From the NCBI RefSeq assembly GCF_900112765.1, contig NZ_FOMZ01000006.1, positions 235,435 through 299,434 on the forward strand: a DNA stretch of 64,000 nucleotides. Reading direction: 5' to 3'. Origin of the DNA: Actinopolyspora alba (GTDB lineage: Bacteria; Actinomycetota; Actinomycetes; Mycobacteriales; Pseudonocardiaceae). Of this stretch, positions 54,085 through 62,957 are shown piece after piece. Below the pieces are notes generated by a model, which saw only the letters and a list, made by a program, of their open reading frames with translations, was not told the DNA's origin and did no database searches. The position numbers were made by a program, and so were the translations under genes. The first letter of the stretch is position 1. Each line of letters opens with the position of its first letter.

Positions 54085-54877
54085 GCCATGTCCGAGCGCA
54101 ACGATGGTGGTGTGGACGTCCGCGTGGCTGCACGGCGCGGCCGCGTCGGACGACGTGCTCGATGCCGCGCAGGCGTGGGCCGAGGTTCATCAGGTGTGGG
54201 CCGCCGACGAGGCCACGGCGGCACGGTTGGGACTTCCCGCTCCCGGCGTGAACGACGCGGGGTTGGCGCTGCTGCTTGCGGCGATACGCAAGGCCGGTGG
54301 TGATTCCGGCAGCCTGGCGTTACCGGTGGCGGGTGATGTTCGCGGTCTCGACGGGGCCTCGGAATTCGCGCGGCACGCGCTGCGGCGGGGCGAGGCCGCC
54401 GTGTTCCCGTGGGCGGGGCTGGGGCTGGTGCCGGAACGTGTCGCCGAAGGAGTGCTGCGCTGGACGGTTCACGAGGTGGGTGAGATCGCCCCCGCCGAGC
54501 ACACTCCCGTGGGAGAGGCCGAGCACGGCATGTCCTCGGCCATGCGCGAGGCGGCCAGCACGCTGACCGAACTGGACGTCTCACGACGCCGCCCCGGCGT
54601 TCGTGGTGAGATCGCCGAAACAGTCTCGGCACGGCCACAGCCCTCGTGGCCGCAGGGGGTGCCGCAACGTTGCCTTCGCGTGCTGCAACGCAGCACGGAA
54701 GTGGAGGCGATCCTGCGGGTGGCCACCGACGACGCCCCGGGCGGGGCGATGTCCGCCTCGGCGGACAGAGCACGCGGTCAGGCACTCAACCCGCTGTTCG
54801 AATCGGTGCGCACCGCTCGTCGGGCAGCGGTGGACGAGATGGTGCGGGTGCTGCGCCAGCGGGCCGAGCGGCACTGA
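54083..54877 (+). CDS. Conserved actinobacterial hypothetical protein (Rv1486c-like)
   Basis: 264 residues. It has WTSAWLHGAAASDDVLDAAQ AWAEVHQVWAADEATAARLG, DAGLALLLAAIRKAGG, RRGEAAVFPWAGLGLVPERV and a C-terminal helix-rich region ending RAAVDEMVRVLRQRAE. No catalytic motif is recognised. Its position between hemH and the NfeD/SPFH pair, in the opposite orientation, is that of M. tuberculosis Rv1486c, a conserved protein of unknown role. The start may be ATG 54083 or ATG 54104; the former overlaps the divergent DUF3097 start codon by two bases. Confidence 0.72.
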   Translation: MPCPSATMVVWTSAWLHGAAASDDVLDAAQAWAEVHQVWAADEATAARLGLPAPGVNDAGLALLLAAIRKAGGDSGSLALPVAGDVRGLDGASEFARHALRRGEAAVFPWAGLGLVPERVAEGVLRWTVHEVGEIAPAEHTPVGEAEHGMSSAMREAASTLTELDVSRRRPGVRGEIAETVSARPQPSWPQGVPQRCLRVLQRSTEVEAILRVATDDAPGGAMSASADRARGQALNPLFESVRTARRAAVDEMVRVLRQRAERH

Positions 54878-54898
54878 CACCGCGGCGGACCGGTCGAC

Positions 54899-54946
54899 GT
54901 GGTTTCCCGACCGGAACGGACGGAGTCACCCCGGACGGGAAACCAC
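54899..54946. terminator. Bidirectional terminator between the Rv1486c-like gene and hemH
   Basis: Perfect 11-base arms (GTGGTTTCCCG at 54899-54909, CGGGAAACCAC at 54936-54946) with a 26-base loop, in the 112-base gap between converging genes. Confidence 0.6.
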
Positions 54947-54989
54947 CGGTAAACACGGGCCGACCCGCAGCGCGGCGGCCGCTACGTGC

Positions 54990-56030
54990 TCAGCAACACC
55001 CCTGCGGCACGCACAACTCACCATTGACCCCACAGCCCGCCTTGACCAACGGGGACAACTTGCGGACCCGCTGGTCCTCGACGTGCTCGGAAACCAGTTC
55101 GGCGATCATCCGGGCGTAGCGCGGGTCGGTGCCGGCGGTCTCGGCACGAGCGAACCCCAACCCGAGTTCATCGGCCTTCTCCGCGGCCTCGTTGTCCAGG
55201 TCCCAGACGACCTCGAGATGATCGGAGACGAAACCGACCGGGCTGGTGACCACGGCGGGCACCCCCTTGGCGGGCAGCTGCTCCAGATGGTCACAGACGT
55301 CGGGCTCCAGCCACGGCACGCTCGGCGGCCCAGAACGGGACTGCCACACGAGATCGTAGCCGGTGACCCCCACGGCCTCGGCGACCAGGCGAGCGGCCTC
55401 CTGCACCTGCCGCGAGTACCACTGGGGACGACCGTCGGCACCGCTTCGCTCCTCCGCGCTCAGCGGGACCGAATGGGCGGTGAACACCAGACGGGCCTGC
55501 GCACGAACGTCTTCCGGCAACGCGGCGTAGGCCCGTGTCACCGCGTCGGCGTTGGCGGCCACGAACAGCGGGTGATCGTAGAACTGCCGGAGCTTGACCA
55601 GTTCGGGAGCCCGCCGCTCCCCCACGGCCGAACGGGCGCGTGCGATGTCCTCGTGGTACTGGCGGCACCCCGAATAGCCACCCCAGGCGGAGGTGGCGAA
55701 CACCAGCGCACGCCGCACCCCGTCAGCGGCCATCCGCTCGACGGTGTCCTCGACCATCGGATGCCAGTTACGGTTGCCGAAGTACACCGGTAGGTTCAGA
55801 CCACGCTCGGCGAGCTCACCCTCCAACGAGCCCATGATCTCGCGATTGAGACGGTTGATCGGCGACACTCCGCCGAAGTGGTGGTAATGCTCGGCCACCT
55901 CGTCGAGCCGTTCCGGGGGAACGTTGCGACCACGAGTCACGTTTTCCAGGAAAGGCCGTACCTCCTCATGTCCTTCCGGGCCACCGAAGGAAAGGTACAG
56001 CAGCGCGTCAACGTTATCCGAGCTGTTCAC
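54990..56030 (-). CDS. hemH: Ferrochelatase (coproporphyrin III type expected)
   Basis: 346 residues. Signatures: [75 protein letters not shown] with the metal histidine, [20 protein letters not shown]. The C-terminus [17 protein letters not shown] and the mid-chain GGYSGCRQY hold cysteines in the arrangement of the [2Fe-2S] cluster of actinobacterial ferrochelatases. In actinobacteria the enzyme inserts iron into coproporphyrin III (CpfC). GTG at 56030 gives the standard N-terminus. It follows fabI by 102 bases in the same direction, as hemZ follows inhA in mycobacteria. Confidence 0.93.
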   Translation of the reverse strand: MNSSDNVDALLYLSFGGPEGHEEVRPFLENVTRGRNVPPERLDEVAEHYHHFGGVSPINRLNREIMGSLEGELAERGLNLPVYFGNRNWHPMVEDTVERMAADGVRRALVFATSAWGGYSGCRQYHEDIARARSAVGERRAPELVKLRQFYDHPLFVAANADAVTRAYAALPEDVRAQARLVFTAHSVPLSAEERSGADGRPQWYSRQVQEAARLVAEAVGVTGYDLVWQSRSGPPSVPWLEPDVCDHLEQLPAKGVPAVVTSPVGFVSDHLEVVWDLDNEAAEKADELGLGFARAETAGTDPRYARMIAELVSEHVEDQRVRKLSPLVKAGCGVNGELCVPQGCC

Positions 56031-56132
56031 GCGACCATGATAGGCAGAGCCGACGTCTCGGCCGCACAGGCGGGGTGCGCGGCCGAGCCGGGTGTTCCAC
56101 GCGCCGCGGGGAACGACGCGCACTCGGCAGCC

Positions 56133-56900
56133 TCAGGCCCCCAACGCGTGGAAACCACCATCGGTCATGATCATCGATCCCGTGGTCTTGGGCAGCCAGT
56201 CCGACAACACGGTGCACACGGTGCGCCCCACCGGCTCCGGATCCTCGACGTCCCACCCCAGCGGGGCACGCTCCCCCCAGGTGTCCTCCAACTGTTGGAA
56301 ACCGGGGATCGACTTGGCGGCCATGGTCCGCACCGGACCGGCACTGACCAGGTTGACCCGAACACCGCGCGGCCCGAGCTCACGTGCCAGATACCGCGAG
56401 GTCGACTCCAGCGCCGCCTTCGCCACACCCATCCAGTCGTAGGCGGGCCAGGCCACCCGGGCATCGAAGTCCATCCCGACCACCGAAGAACCCTCACCCA
56501 ACAACGGCAGGCACGCCCTGGTCAAGGAGTTCAGCGAGTACGCCGAGATCTGCAGCGTGTTGGACACGTCCTCCCAGGGAGCGGCCATGAAATCCGCACC
56601 CAGGCAGGATTCGGGAGCGTAACCGATCGAGTGCACCACACCGTCGAGACCGTCGACGTGCTCGGCGACCGAACCGGCCAGCCCCGCCAACTGCTCCTCG
56701 TTGGTGACATCGAGCTCGATCACCGGTGCCTTGTGCGGCAACCGGCCGGCGATGCGTTCCACCAGCTTGAGCCGACCGAAACCGGTCAGCACCACCTGCG
56801 CCCCCTGCTCCTGGGCGACCTTGGCGGTGTGAAACGCGATCGAGGAATCGGTGATCACTCCGGTGATCAGGATTCGCTTACCTTCCAGCAGTCCAGTCAC
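56133..56900 (-). CDS. fabI: Enoyl-[acyl-carrier-protein] reductase, InhA/FabI type
   Basis: 255 residues, close to InhA in length. [20 protein letters not shown] is the NADH-binding N-terminus, [20 protein letters not shown] the InhA loop carrying the isoniazid-target serine region, [20 protein letters not shown] the catalytic Tyr/Lys helix (Y-x6-K) and [11 protein letters not shown] the end. It reduces trans-2-enoyl-ACP in fatty-acid synthesis. Start is GTG 56900 with GAGGGA upstream. fabG lies 88 bases upstream and hemH downstream on the same strand, the mycobacterial fabG1-inhA-hemZ order. Confidence 0.94.
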   Translation of the reverse strand: MTGLLEGKRILITGVITDSSIAFHTAKVAQEQGAQVVLTGFGRLKLVERIAGRLPHKAPVIELDVTNEEQLAGLAGSVAEHVDGLDGVVHSIGYAPESCLGADFMAAPWEDVSNTLQISAYSLNSLTRACLPLLGEGSSVVGMDFDARVAWPAYDWMGVAKAALESTSRYLARELGPRGVRVNLVSAGPVRTMAAKSIPGFQQLEDTWGERAPLGWDVEDPEPVGRTVCTVLSDWLPKTTGSMIMTDGGFHALGA

Positions 56901-56988
56901 TTGCCGTTTCCCTCTACTGATCGTTTTTTACTCGGTTCGGAAACCACACACGGACACCCCCGGCCCGGCGCGACGGGGCGAAAGGGCT

Positions 56989-57693
56989 TCAGTGCCCCAT
57001 GCCGACCCCGCCGTCGACGGGGATGACCGCTCCGGTGACATAACCGGCGCTGTCCGAGGCCAACCACCGCACGGCACCCGCGATCTCGTCCGGCTCGGCG
57101 TAGCGCCCCAACGGCACCTGCTCCAGAATCTGCTTCCTGCGCTCCTCGGACAGCTCCTCGGTCATGTCGGTGGCCACGAACCCCGGCGTGACCACATTGG
57201 AGGTGATACCGCGGGAACCGAGCTCCCGCGCCAACGACCGGGCGAAACCGATCAGTCCGGCCTTGCTCGCCGCGTAGTTGGCCTGCCCCGGAGCACCGGA
57301 CAGGGCGACCGTGGACGAGATGAAGATCATCCGGCCTTTCCGGTTACGCAGCATGCTGCTGGTCGCGCGCTTGGCCACCCGGTAGGCACCGGTGAGGTTG
57401 GCCTCCACGACCCGCTGGAACTGCTCCTCGCCCATCCGCAACAGCAGCCCGTCGTCGGTGATGCCCGCATTGGCCACCACTACCTCCACCCGGCCCTGGG
57501 CGGCCTCGACCTCGTCGAAAGCGGCCGTCACCTGGTCGGGATCGGTCACATCGCACCGCACGCCCAACATCCCCTCGGGCGCTCCCGACCCGCGATGGGT
57601 GATCGCCACGTTGTCGCCGGCAGCCTGAAAGGCCCTGGCTATGGCCAATCCGATACCCCGATTGCCGCCGGTGACCAACACGGACCGTGTCAC
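56989..57693 (-). CDS. fabG: 3-oxoacyl-[ACP] reductase FabG
   Basis: 234 residues. Classical SDR: VLVTGGNRGIGLAIARAFQA (TGGxxGIG), VANAGITDDGLLLRM (NAGIT), FISSTVALSGAPGQANYAAS KAG with Ser-Tyr-Lys, VVTPGFVATDMTEELSEERR and YVTGAVIPVDGGVGMGH. It is MabA/FabG1-like: beta-ketoacyl-ACP reductase with NADPH. GTG at 57693 with GGGAG/GGAGGG upstream; the frame to 57723 has no support. First gene of the fabG-fabI-hemH operon; 309 bases of non-coding DNA upstream should hold the operon promoter. Confidence 0.93.
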   Translation of the reverse strand: MTRSVLVTGGNRGIGLAIARAFQAAGDNVAITHRGSGAPEGMLGVRCDVTDPDQVTAAFDEVEAAQGRVEVVVANAGITDDGLLLRMGEEQFQRVVEANLTGAYRVAKRATSSMLRNRKGRMIFISSTVALSGAPGQANYAASKAGLIGFARSLARELGSRGITSNVVTPGFVATDMTEELSEERRKQILEQVPLGRYAEPDEIAGAVRWLASDSAGYVTGAVIPVDGGVGMGH

Positions 57694-58002
57694 TCCCACA
57701 CTCCCTCCGAAAAACACTGTCAACCGCCGTTCGTCGTCCAGCGGCGTTGACCGGAACCGCCGCTGAGGCTATCGGCCCGGTGTGTGCGCACCGACATCGG
57801 ATCGGGGCAGGCAGGACGACGAGAACGGCTCACCCCCGGTGGGGAGCACCACCGGGCCAGCCGAGCAACACTGCGGCGGAACAACCACGGCCGGACGGGT
57901 AACATCCCCCGGGAACAGCGTCGATCGAGACCACATCGGGCGGCAGCCGCTGACCGGCACGGCGACGGTGGCACACCGCCCCGCTCGGGAGGAGGCCTCG
58001 CG
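57694..58002. other. 309-base divergent intergenic region
   Basis: Lies between the fabG start (minus) and the oxidoreductase start (plus) and should hold both promoters. No small gene is recognisable; frames here are arginine-rich shadows. AGGAGG near 57990 is the ribosome site for the downstream gene. Confidence 0.5.
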
Positions 58003-60903
58003 GTGAGCAGAACGGCCCCCACCGCCGCGGACGTCCCGGAATTCGCGTCCCCGCTGCGTTCCGCGATATCAGGGCAGGCCCGGTTCGATCCCGGCACCCG
58101 AGCCCTCTACGCCACCGACGCCTCCAACTACCGCCAGGTACCCGCCGGTGTGGTGTTTCCCCGGCAGGACTCCGATGTGGCCGCCACACTGGCCATCGCA
58201 CGCGAGTACGGACTGTCGATCACCTCACGAGGCGCGGGAACCAGTATCGCGGGCAATGCCATGGGACCCGGACTGGTACTGGACTTCTCCCGACACATGA
58301 ACCGGATCGAGCACCTCGACCCCGATCGCCGACTCGCACGGGTACAGCCGGGAGTCGTACTGGACACGCTCCGGCAGGCGGCACAACCGCACGGACTGAC
58401 CTTCGGCCCCGACCCCTCCACGCACAGCCGCTGCACGCTCGGCGGCATGATCGGCAACAACTCCTGCGGCACACACTCGGTGGCCTGGGGCAAAACGGTC
58501 GACAACATCCGCGAACTGGACGTGCTGCTGTCCGACGGCACCCGACTGACCCTCGGAGCGACCCCACCGGACACACTGGACACACTGTGCGCACGGGGCG
58601 ACCGCACCGGAAGACTGTACGGCGAACTGCGCCGACTGGCCGAGTACTACGAGCCGAACCTGCGCGCGGACATGCCCACACCACGCAGACGCGTCTCCGG
58701 CTACAACCTGGACCAGCTGCTGCCCGACAACGAATTCAACCTCGCGCGTGCCCTGGTCGGCTCGGAGGGGACCTGCGCCACCGTTCTGTCGGCCACCGTG
58801 GAACTGGTCGAGACTCCCGCCGCCCGCGCGATGGTGGTACTGGGATTCGACAACACCTACGACGCCGCCGACGAAGTCACCCACCTGCTCCACCGGGACA
58901 CGCTGGCCATCGAGGGAATCAGCGGTGAACTCGTCGACGTCGTCGGTGACCGCAACCCCGACTCCCCCGCGCTGCCCCTGCTGCCCGCCGGGCGAAGCTG
59001 GCTACTGGTCGAAACCGGCGGAGCCGACCAGGACACGGCCCGACACACCGCCGAAACGATCGCGAACTCGTTCGGCGAACGCGCCACCACCGCGGTACAC
59101 ACCGCACCGGAACGGATGGCAGCACTGTGGAAGATCCGGGAAGAAGGCTCCGGATACGCCACCAGGATGGCCGACGGTTCGGAACGCTGGTCCGGCTGGG
59201 AGGACGCCGCGGTCCCCCCACACCGCCTCGGAACCTACCTGCGCGAGTTCGACGCCCTGCTGGATCACTTCGGGTACCACGGGGTCAACTACGGACACTA
59301 CGGTGACGGGTGCATCCACGTGCGCATCGACTTCGACCTGATGTCACGTGCCGGAGCCGCCGAGTACCGAAATTTCCTGGAATCGGCCGCCGAACTGACC
59401 GCAGCCCACGGCGGCTCGCTGTCCGGCGAGCACGGCGACGGCCGGGCCCGCTCGGAATTGTTGTCCCGGATGTATCCCCAGCCGATCCTGGACGCCTTCG
59501 AACGGTTCAAAACCGCGTTCGATCCGGAAGGGCTGCACAACCCGGGCATTCTGACCCGACCGTCACCGGTGGACAGTGATCTGCGGCTGCTGGTCGCTCC
59601 CCCACGCATCCCCAGCAGAACCACGCTCGCCCTGGGATCCGACGACGGCGACCTGGCTCCCGCCACCCGCCGATGCGTGGGAATGGGCAAGTGCCTCAAC
59701 TCCTCGGGCGGAGTGATGTGCCCGAGCTACCGGGCGACCCGGGACGAGAAGCACTCCACCCGCGGCCGAGCTCACCTGCTGTTCGAGATGCTCGCGGGCG
59801 AAACGGTGCGGGGCGGGTGGCGCTCCGAGGAGGTTCACGAGGCACTGGATCTGTGCCTGTCCTGCAAGGGATGCAAAACCGACTGCCCGGTCGGGGTGGA
59901 CATGGCCTCCTACAAGGCCGAGTTCCTGCACCGGTACCACCACAACCGACCACGGCCCGCCGCGCACTACTCGATGGGTTTCCTGCCGCTGTGGCTACGC
60001 CTGGCGGCACACGCACCGTGGCTGGCCAACCGAATCACGCGAGGCCGGACCGCCCCCCTGCTCAAACGACTCGGCGGAATAGCCCCCGAGCGGGAGCTAC
60101 CGAGCATCGCACCGCGGACACTGCGGCGACGGCACCGCGCGCGCGGAAACCACGACGGCGAGTCCGAAACGGTGGTGCTGTTCCCGGACACCTTCACCAA
60201 CTACCTCGAACCCACCATCGGAAGCGACGCGATCGCCGGGCTACGACGCCTGGGATACCAGGTCGAACTCCCCACCGGCTCGATGTGCTGCGGCCTGACC
60301 TGGCACTCGACCGGCCAACTGGGCATCGCCCGCCGGGTGCTGCGACGCACCGCACGCAACCTGCGCCCGAAGCTGCGAACCGGAACCCCCCTGGTGGGAC
60401 TGGAACCCAGCTGCACCGAGTTCCTGCGCAACGACGCGCTGGAACTGTGCCCCGACGACGAGGACGTGCGCACCGTGGCCGAGTCGACGACCACCTTCGC
60501 CGAGCAGGTCGCCCCGTCACGGCACCAATGGCGCCGTGAGACCACCGAGACGGCAGACGAGGCGCTGATGCAGGTGCACTGCCACCAATACGCGGAGTCG
60601 GGCGCCGAGGCGGACCGAGCCGTGCTGGAAGCCACCGGACTGCGCACCCGAGTACTGGACTCCGGCTGCTGCGGACTGGCGGGCAACTTCGGCTTCGAAC
60701 GCGGCCACTACGACGTCTCGATGGCCTGCGCCGAGGACAGCCTGCTGCCGGAAGTACGCGCGGCGCACGACGACACGACGATCCTCGCCGACGGGTTCAG
60801 CTGCCGAACGCAGCTACGCCACGCCACCGAGGCCGAGCCCGTTCACCTGGCTACCCTGCTAGCCCGCACGCTGGGAGTCGCGACGGACGAACACGACCGG
60901 TGA
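58003..60903 (+). CDS. FAD- and Fe-S-containing D-lactate/2-hydroxyacid dehydrogenase (GlcD-GlcF-type fusion)
   Basis: 966 residues. The N-terminal half is a PCMH-type FAD-binding dehydrogenase: SITSRGAGTSIAGNAMGPGL, CTLGGMIGNNSCGTHSVAWG and VSGYNLDQLL, ending in GVNYGHYGDGCIHVRIDFDL and SLSGEHGDGRARSELL. Then two ferredoxin-like [4Fe-4S] clusters (CVGMGKCLNSSGGVMCPSYR, CLSCKGCKTDCPVGV) and a CCG-type domain pair (SMCCGLTWHS, DSGCCGLAGNFG). It transfers electrons from D-lactate, glycolate or a similar 2-hydroxyacid to the respiratory chain. GTG at 58003 with AGGAGG fixes the start. It is transcribed against its neighbours fabG and VWA, interrupting an otherwise conserved block. Confidence 0.92.
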   Translation: MSRTAPTAADVPEFASPLRSAISGQARFDPGTRALYATDASNYRQVPAGVVFPRQDSDVAATLAIAREYGLSITSRGAGTSIAGNAMGPGLVLDFSRHMNRIEHLDPDRRLARVQPGVVLDTLRQAAQPHGLTFGPDPSTHSRCTLGGMIGNNSCGTHSVAWGKTVDNIRELDVLLSDGTRLTLGATPPDTLDTLCARGDRTGRLYGELRRLAEYYEPNLRADMPTPRRRVSGYNLDQLLPDNEFNLARALVGSEGTCATVLSATVELVETPAARAMVVLGFDNTYDAADEVTHLLHRDTLAIEGISGELVDVVGDRNPDSPALPLLPAGRSWLLVETGGADQDTARHTAETIANSFGERATTAVHTAPERMAALWKIREEGSGYATRMADGSERWSGWEDAAVPPHRLGTYLREFDALLDHFGYHGVNYGHYGDGCIHVRIDFDLMSRAGAAEYRNFLESAAELTAAHGGSLSGEHGDGRARSELLSRMYPQPILDAFERFKTAFDPEGLHNPGILTRPSPVDSDLRLLVAPPRIPSRTTLALGSDDGDLAPATRRCVGMGKCLNSSGGVMCPSYRATRDEKHSTRGRAHLLFEMLAGETVRGGWRSEEVHEALDLCLSCKGCKTDCPVGVDMASYKAEFLHRYHHNRPRPAAHYSMGFLPLWLRLAAHAPWLANRITRGRTAPLLKRLGGIAPERELPSIAPRTLRRRHRARGNHDGESETVVLFPDTFTNYLEPTIGSDAIAGLRRLGYQVELPTGSMCCGLTWHSTGQLGIARRVLRRTARNLRPKLRTGTPLVGLEPSCTEFLRNDALELCPDDEDVRTVAESTTTFAEQVAPSRHQWRRETTETADEALMQVHCHQYAESGAEADRAVLEATGLRTRVLDSGCCGLAGNFGFERGHYDVSMACAEDSLLPEVRAAHDDTTILADGFSCRTQLRHATEAEPVHLATLLARTLGVATDEHDR

Positions 60904-61017
60904 ACGGTCCGGACTCCTCCCACCCGGCACCGCTGCCACGCTCACGTCACGGCTGTCCGCTCGGACCCGAGAGAGGTGCGGAGCCGCCCGCGACGACGGC
61001 TCGGAACAACCACCGCT

Positions 61018-62001
61018 TCAGGGCAACCGCTGCCCCACCAGCAGTGCCACACCCGCCGCCACGATCGCGGCGAGCGTGCCGAGCACGAACCACGGTTTGC
61101 TCGCATCGGCCCGCTTGATCTCGTAACCGATCTGTTCCTGCAGCGTGTCGTAGACCTGCCGCAACTGTTCGGCACTGGCCGCCTTGTAGAAGTCACCACC
61201 GGAAAGATCGGCGATACGCCGCATCGCATCGTCGTCGACCTCCACCGGCTGCCGCTGCCCCTGGATCCGGATACTGCCGTGCTCGGTGCCGAACGAGATG
61301 GTGGAGATGGGCACCCCGGCCTGCTTGGCCGCCTTCGCCTGGGTGTAGGCCCCCCGCGGCGCGTCCAGCTCCCGCGGGATGGTCTGCCCACCGTCGGCCA
61401 TCAGCACGATCCGGGCAGGCGGAGGTCCCTGCCCACCACCGAGCATTCGCCCGAAGGAATCGATGGCCGACAGGGAAGCCTTGATCCCCTCGCCGGTGGC
61501 AGTGGCCTCCGACAGCTGCAGACCGTCGATGGCCTGTTTGACGCTGGGCCGGTCGGTGGTGGGCATGACCATCACCGTGGCCGTACCCGCGAAGGAGACC
61601 AGACCGAGGTTGATTCCCGGAGTGAGCTTGTCGGCGAACTCCTTGGCAGCCTGCTTGGCAGCGCGCAACCGACTGGGGCTGACGTCCTGCGCCTTCATGG
61701 AAAGCGAGACGTCCATCGTCAGCAGCACGGTGGCACGGTTGCGCGGGATGCGCTGCTCCGACGTGGGACCGGCCAGCCCGATGGTCAGCAGGATCAGCGC
61801 CACACCGAGCAGCGCCATCGGCACGTGCTTGGGCCAGCCCTGGCGGCTGGGAGCGACGCGCTCCAGCAGCTCGAGATTGCTGAAGCGCATCGTGCTGCGC
61901 TTGCGCCTGCGCTGCGTCCACAAGTAGCCGACGACCAGAACCGCCACCAGGATCAGCAGCAGGAACCACGCGGGGTTGGTGAATCCGCTCAGACTGGGCA
62001 T
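61018..62001 (-). CDS. VWA-domain membrane protein (BatA-like, Rv1481-type)
   Basis: 327 residues. An N-terminal helix (PAWFLLLILVAVLVVGYLW), a second at GWPKHVPMALLGVALILLTI, and a VWA domain with MIDAS VLLTMDVSLSMKAQDVSPSR (D-x-S-x-S), TTDRPSVKQAIDGLQ and IVLMADGGQTIP, plus a C-terminal helix (VLGTLAAIVAAGVALLVGQR). VWA/BatA proteins work with MoxR and DUF58 in metal-dependent chaperone or maturation roles. ATG at 62001 overlaps the DUF58 stop by one base (TGATG), so they are translationally coupled. Same order as Rv1479-Rv1480-Rv1481. Confidence 0.9.
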   Translation of the reverse strand: MPSLSGFTNPAWFLLLILVAVLVVGYLWTQRRRKRSTMRFSNLELLERVAPSRQGWPKHVPMALLGVALILLTIGLAGPTSEQRIPRNRATVLLTMDVSLSMKAQDVSPSRLRAAKQAAKEFADKLTPGINLGLVSFAGTATVMVMPTTDRPSVKQAIDGLQLSEATATGEGIKASLSAIDSFGRMLGGGQGPPPARIVLMADGGQTIPRELDAPRGAYTQAKAAKQAGVPISTISFGTEHGSIRIQGQRQPVEVDDDAMRRIADLSGGDFYKAASAEQLRQVYDTLQEQIGYEIKRADASKPWFVLGTLAAIVAAGVALLVGQRLP

Positions 62002-62957
62002 CAAACCACTCCCCCGGACCAGCCGCGTTTGCGGGCGACGACGAAGCGGACTATGTCGGCGATCCAGTCCGAGTCGGTGCGCAACACCAGGTGGGCCGCC
62101 CCTACCCGCCGCAGCTCCGCGGCGACCCGTTCCCGGTGGGCCGCGGCGGCCGCGGCGAACTCACGTCGTAACAATGGTGTGGTGGTCACCTCACGCTGTT
62201 TGCCGGTCTCGGGATCGCTCAACTGGACGGTGCCCACGCTCGGGAGCTCGACATCGCGCGGATCGACGACCTCGATCGCGAGCAGCGAGTGCCGGGCGGA
62301 CAGCCCGCGCATCGCTCGTTGCCATTCGACCCGTCCGAGAAAGTCGGAGATCACCACGGCCAGACCCCGGCGACGTGGCGGTCTGCGCAGCGCCTCCACC
62401 AGCGAGGCCAGCTCTCCGGAGGCCCCTTCGGGCGGATGCGGCACTTCGGCGGTTCGGCGCAGCAACGCCCTGGCGTAGTCGCTGCCCCCTCTGGCGGGGA
62501 TCCGGGTGAGTTCCTGCCCGTTGGAGACCACGGCACCGAGCCGGTTACCACCGCCCGCGGTCAGGTGTCCCACCGCGGCCAGCCCCGCTATCGCCAGCTC
62601 ACGCTTGGTGCATCCGGCCGTTCCGAAGTCCAGGCTCGCGGACAGGTCCACGGCCGCCCAGGTCTCCAGTTCACGGTCGGCCACCGTCTCGCGGATGTGC
62701 GGTTCGGTGGTGCGGGCGGTCACGGCCCAGTCCATCCGCCGCACGTCGTCGCCGGGCTGGTACGTCCGTGCCTCGCCGGGCTCGGTCCCCGGCCCCGGCA
62801 CGAGCCCCAGATGATTGCCCTGCAGCAGGCCGTCGAGCCTGCCGCGCACCGTCAGTTCCAGGGAGCGCAGTGCTTCCCGCATACGTCCGGCCTGCAACGC
62901 GGGTGGCGCCCATTCGGGGCGGTCACCGCTGGTCGACACGGCGAATCGACTCCTCAC
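62001..62957 (-). CDS. DUF58 domain protein (Rv1480-type)
   Basis: 318 residues. DUF58 hallmarks: GLVPGPGTEPGEARTYQPGD DVRRMDWAVTARTTEPHIRE, AAVDLSASLDFGTAG (MIDAS-like D-x-S-x-S), AIAGLAAVGHLTAGG and LAVVISDFLGRVEWQRAM. It is a soluble VWA-like protein that works with the MoxR ATPase. GTG at 62957 overlaps the MoxR stop in the four bases GTGA, so the genes are coupled. A TGATG overlap joins it to the VWA gene downstream. Confidence 0.92.
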   Translation of the reverse strand: MRSRFAVSTSGDRPEWAPPALQAGRMREALRSLELTVRGRLDGLLQGNHLGLVPGPGTEPGEARTYQPGDDVRRMDWAVTARTTEPHIRETVADRELETWAAVDLSASLDFGTAGCTKRELAIAGLAAVGHLTAGGGNRLGAVVSNGQELTRIPARGGSDYARALLRRTAEVPHPPEGASGELASLVEALRRPPRRRGLAVVISDFLGRVEWQRAMRGLSARHSLLAIEVVDPRDVELPSVGTVQLSDPETGKQREVTTTPLLRREFAAAAAAHRERVAAELRRVGAAHLVLRTDSDWIADIVRFVVARKRGWSGGVV

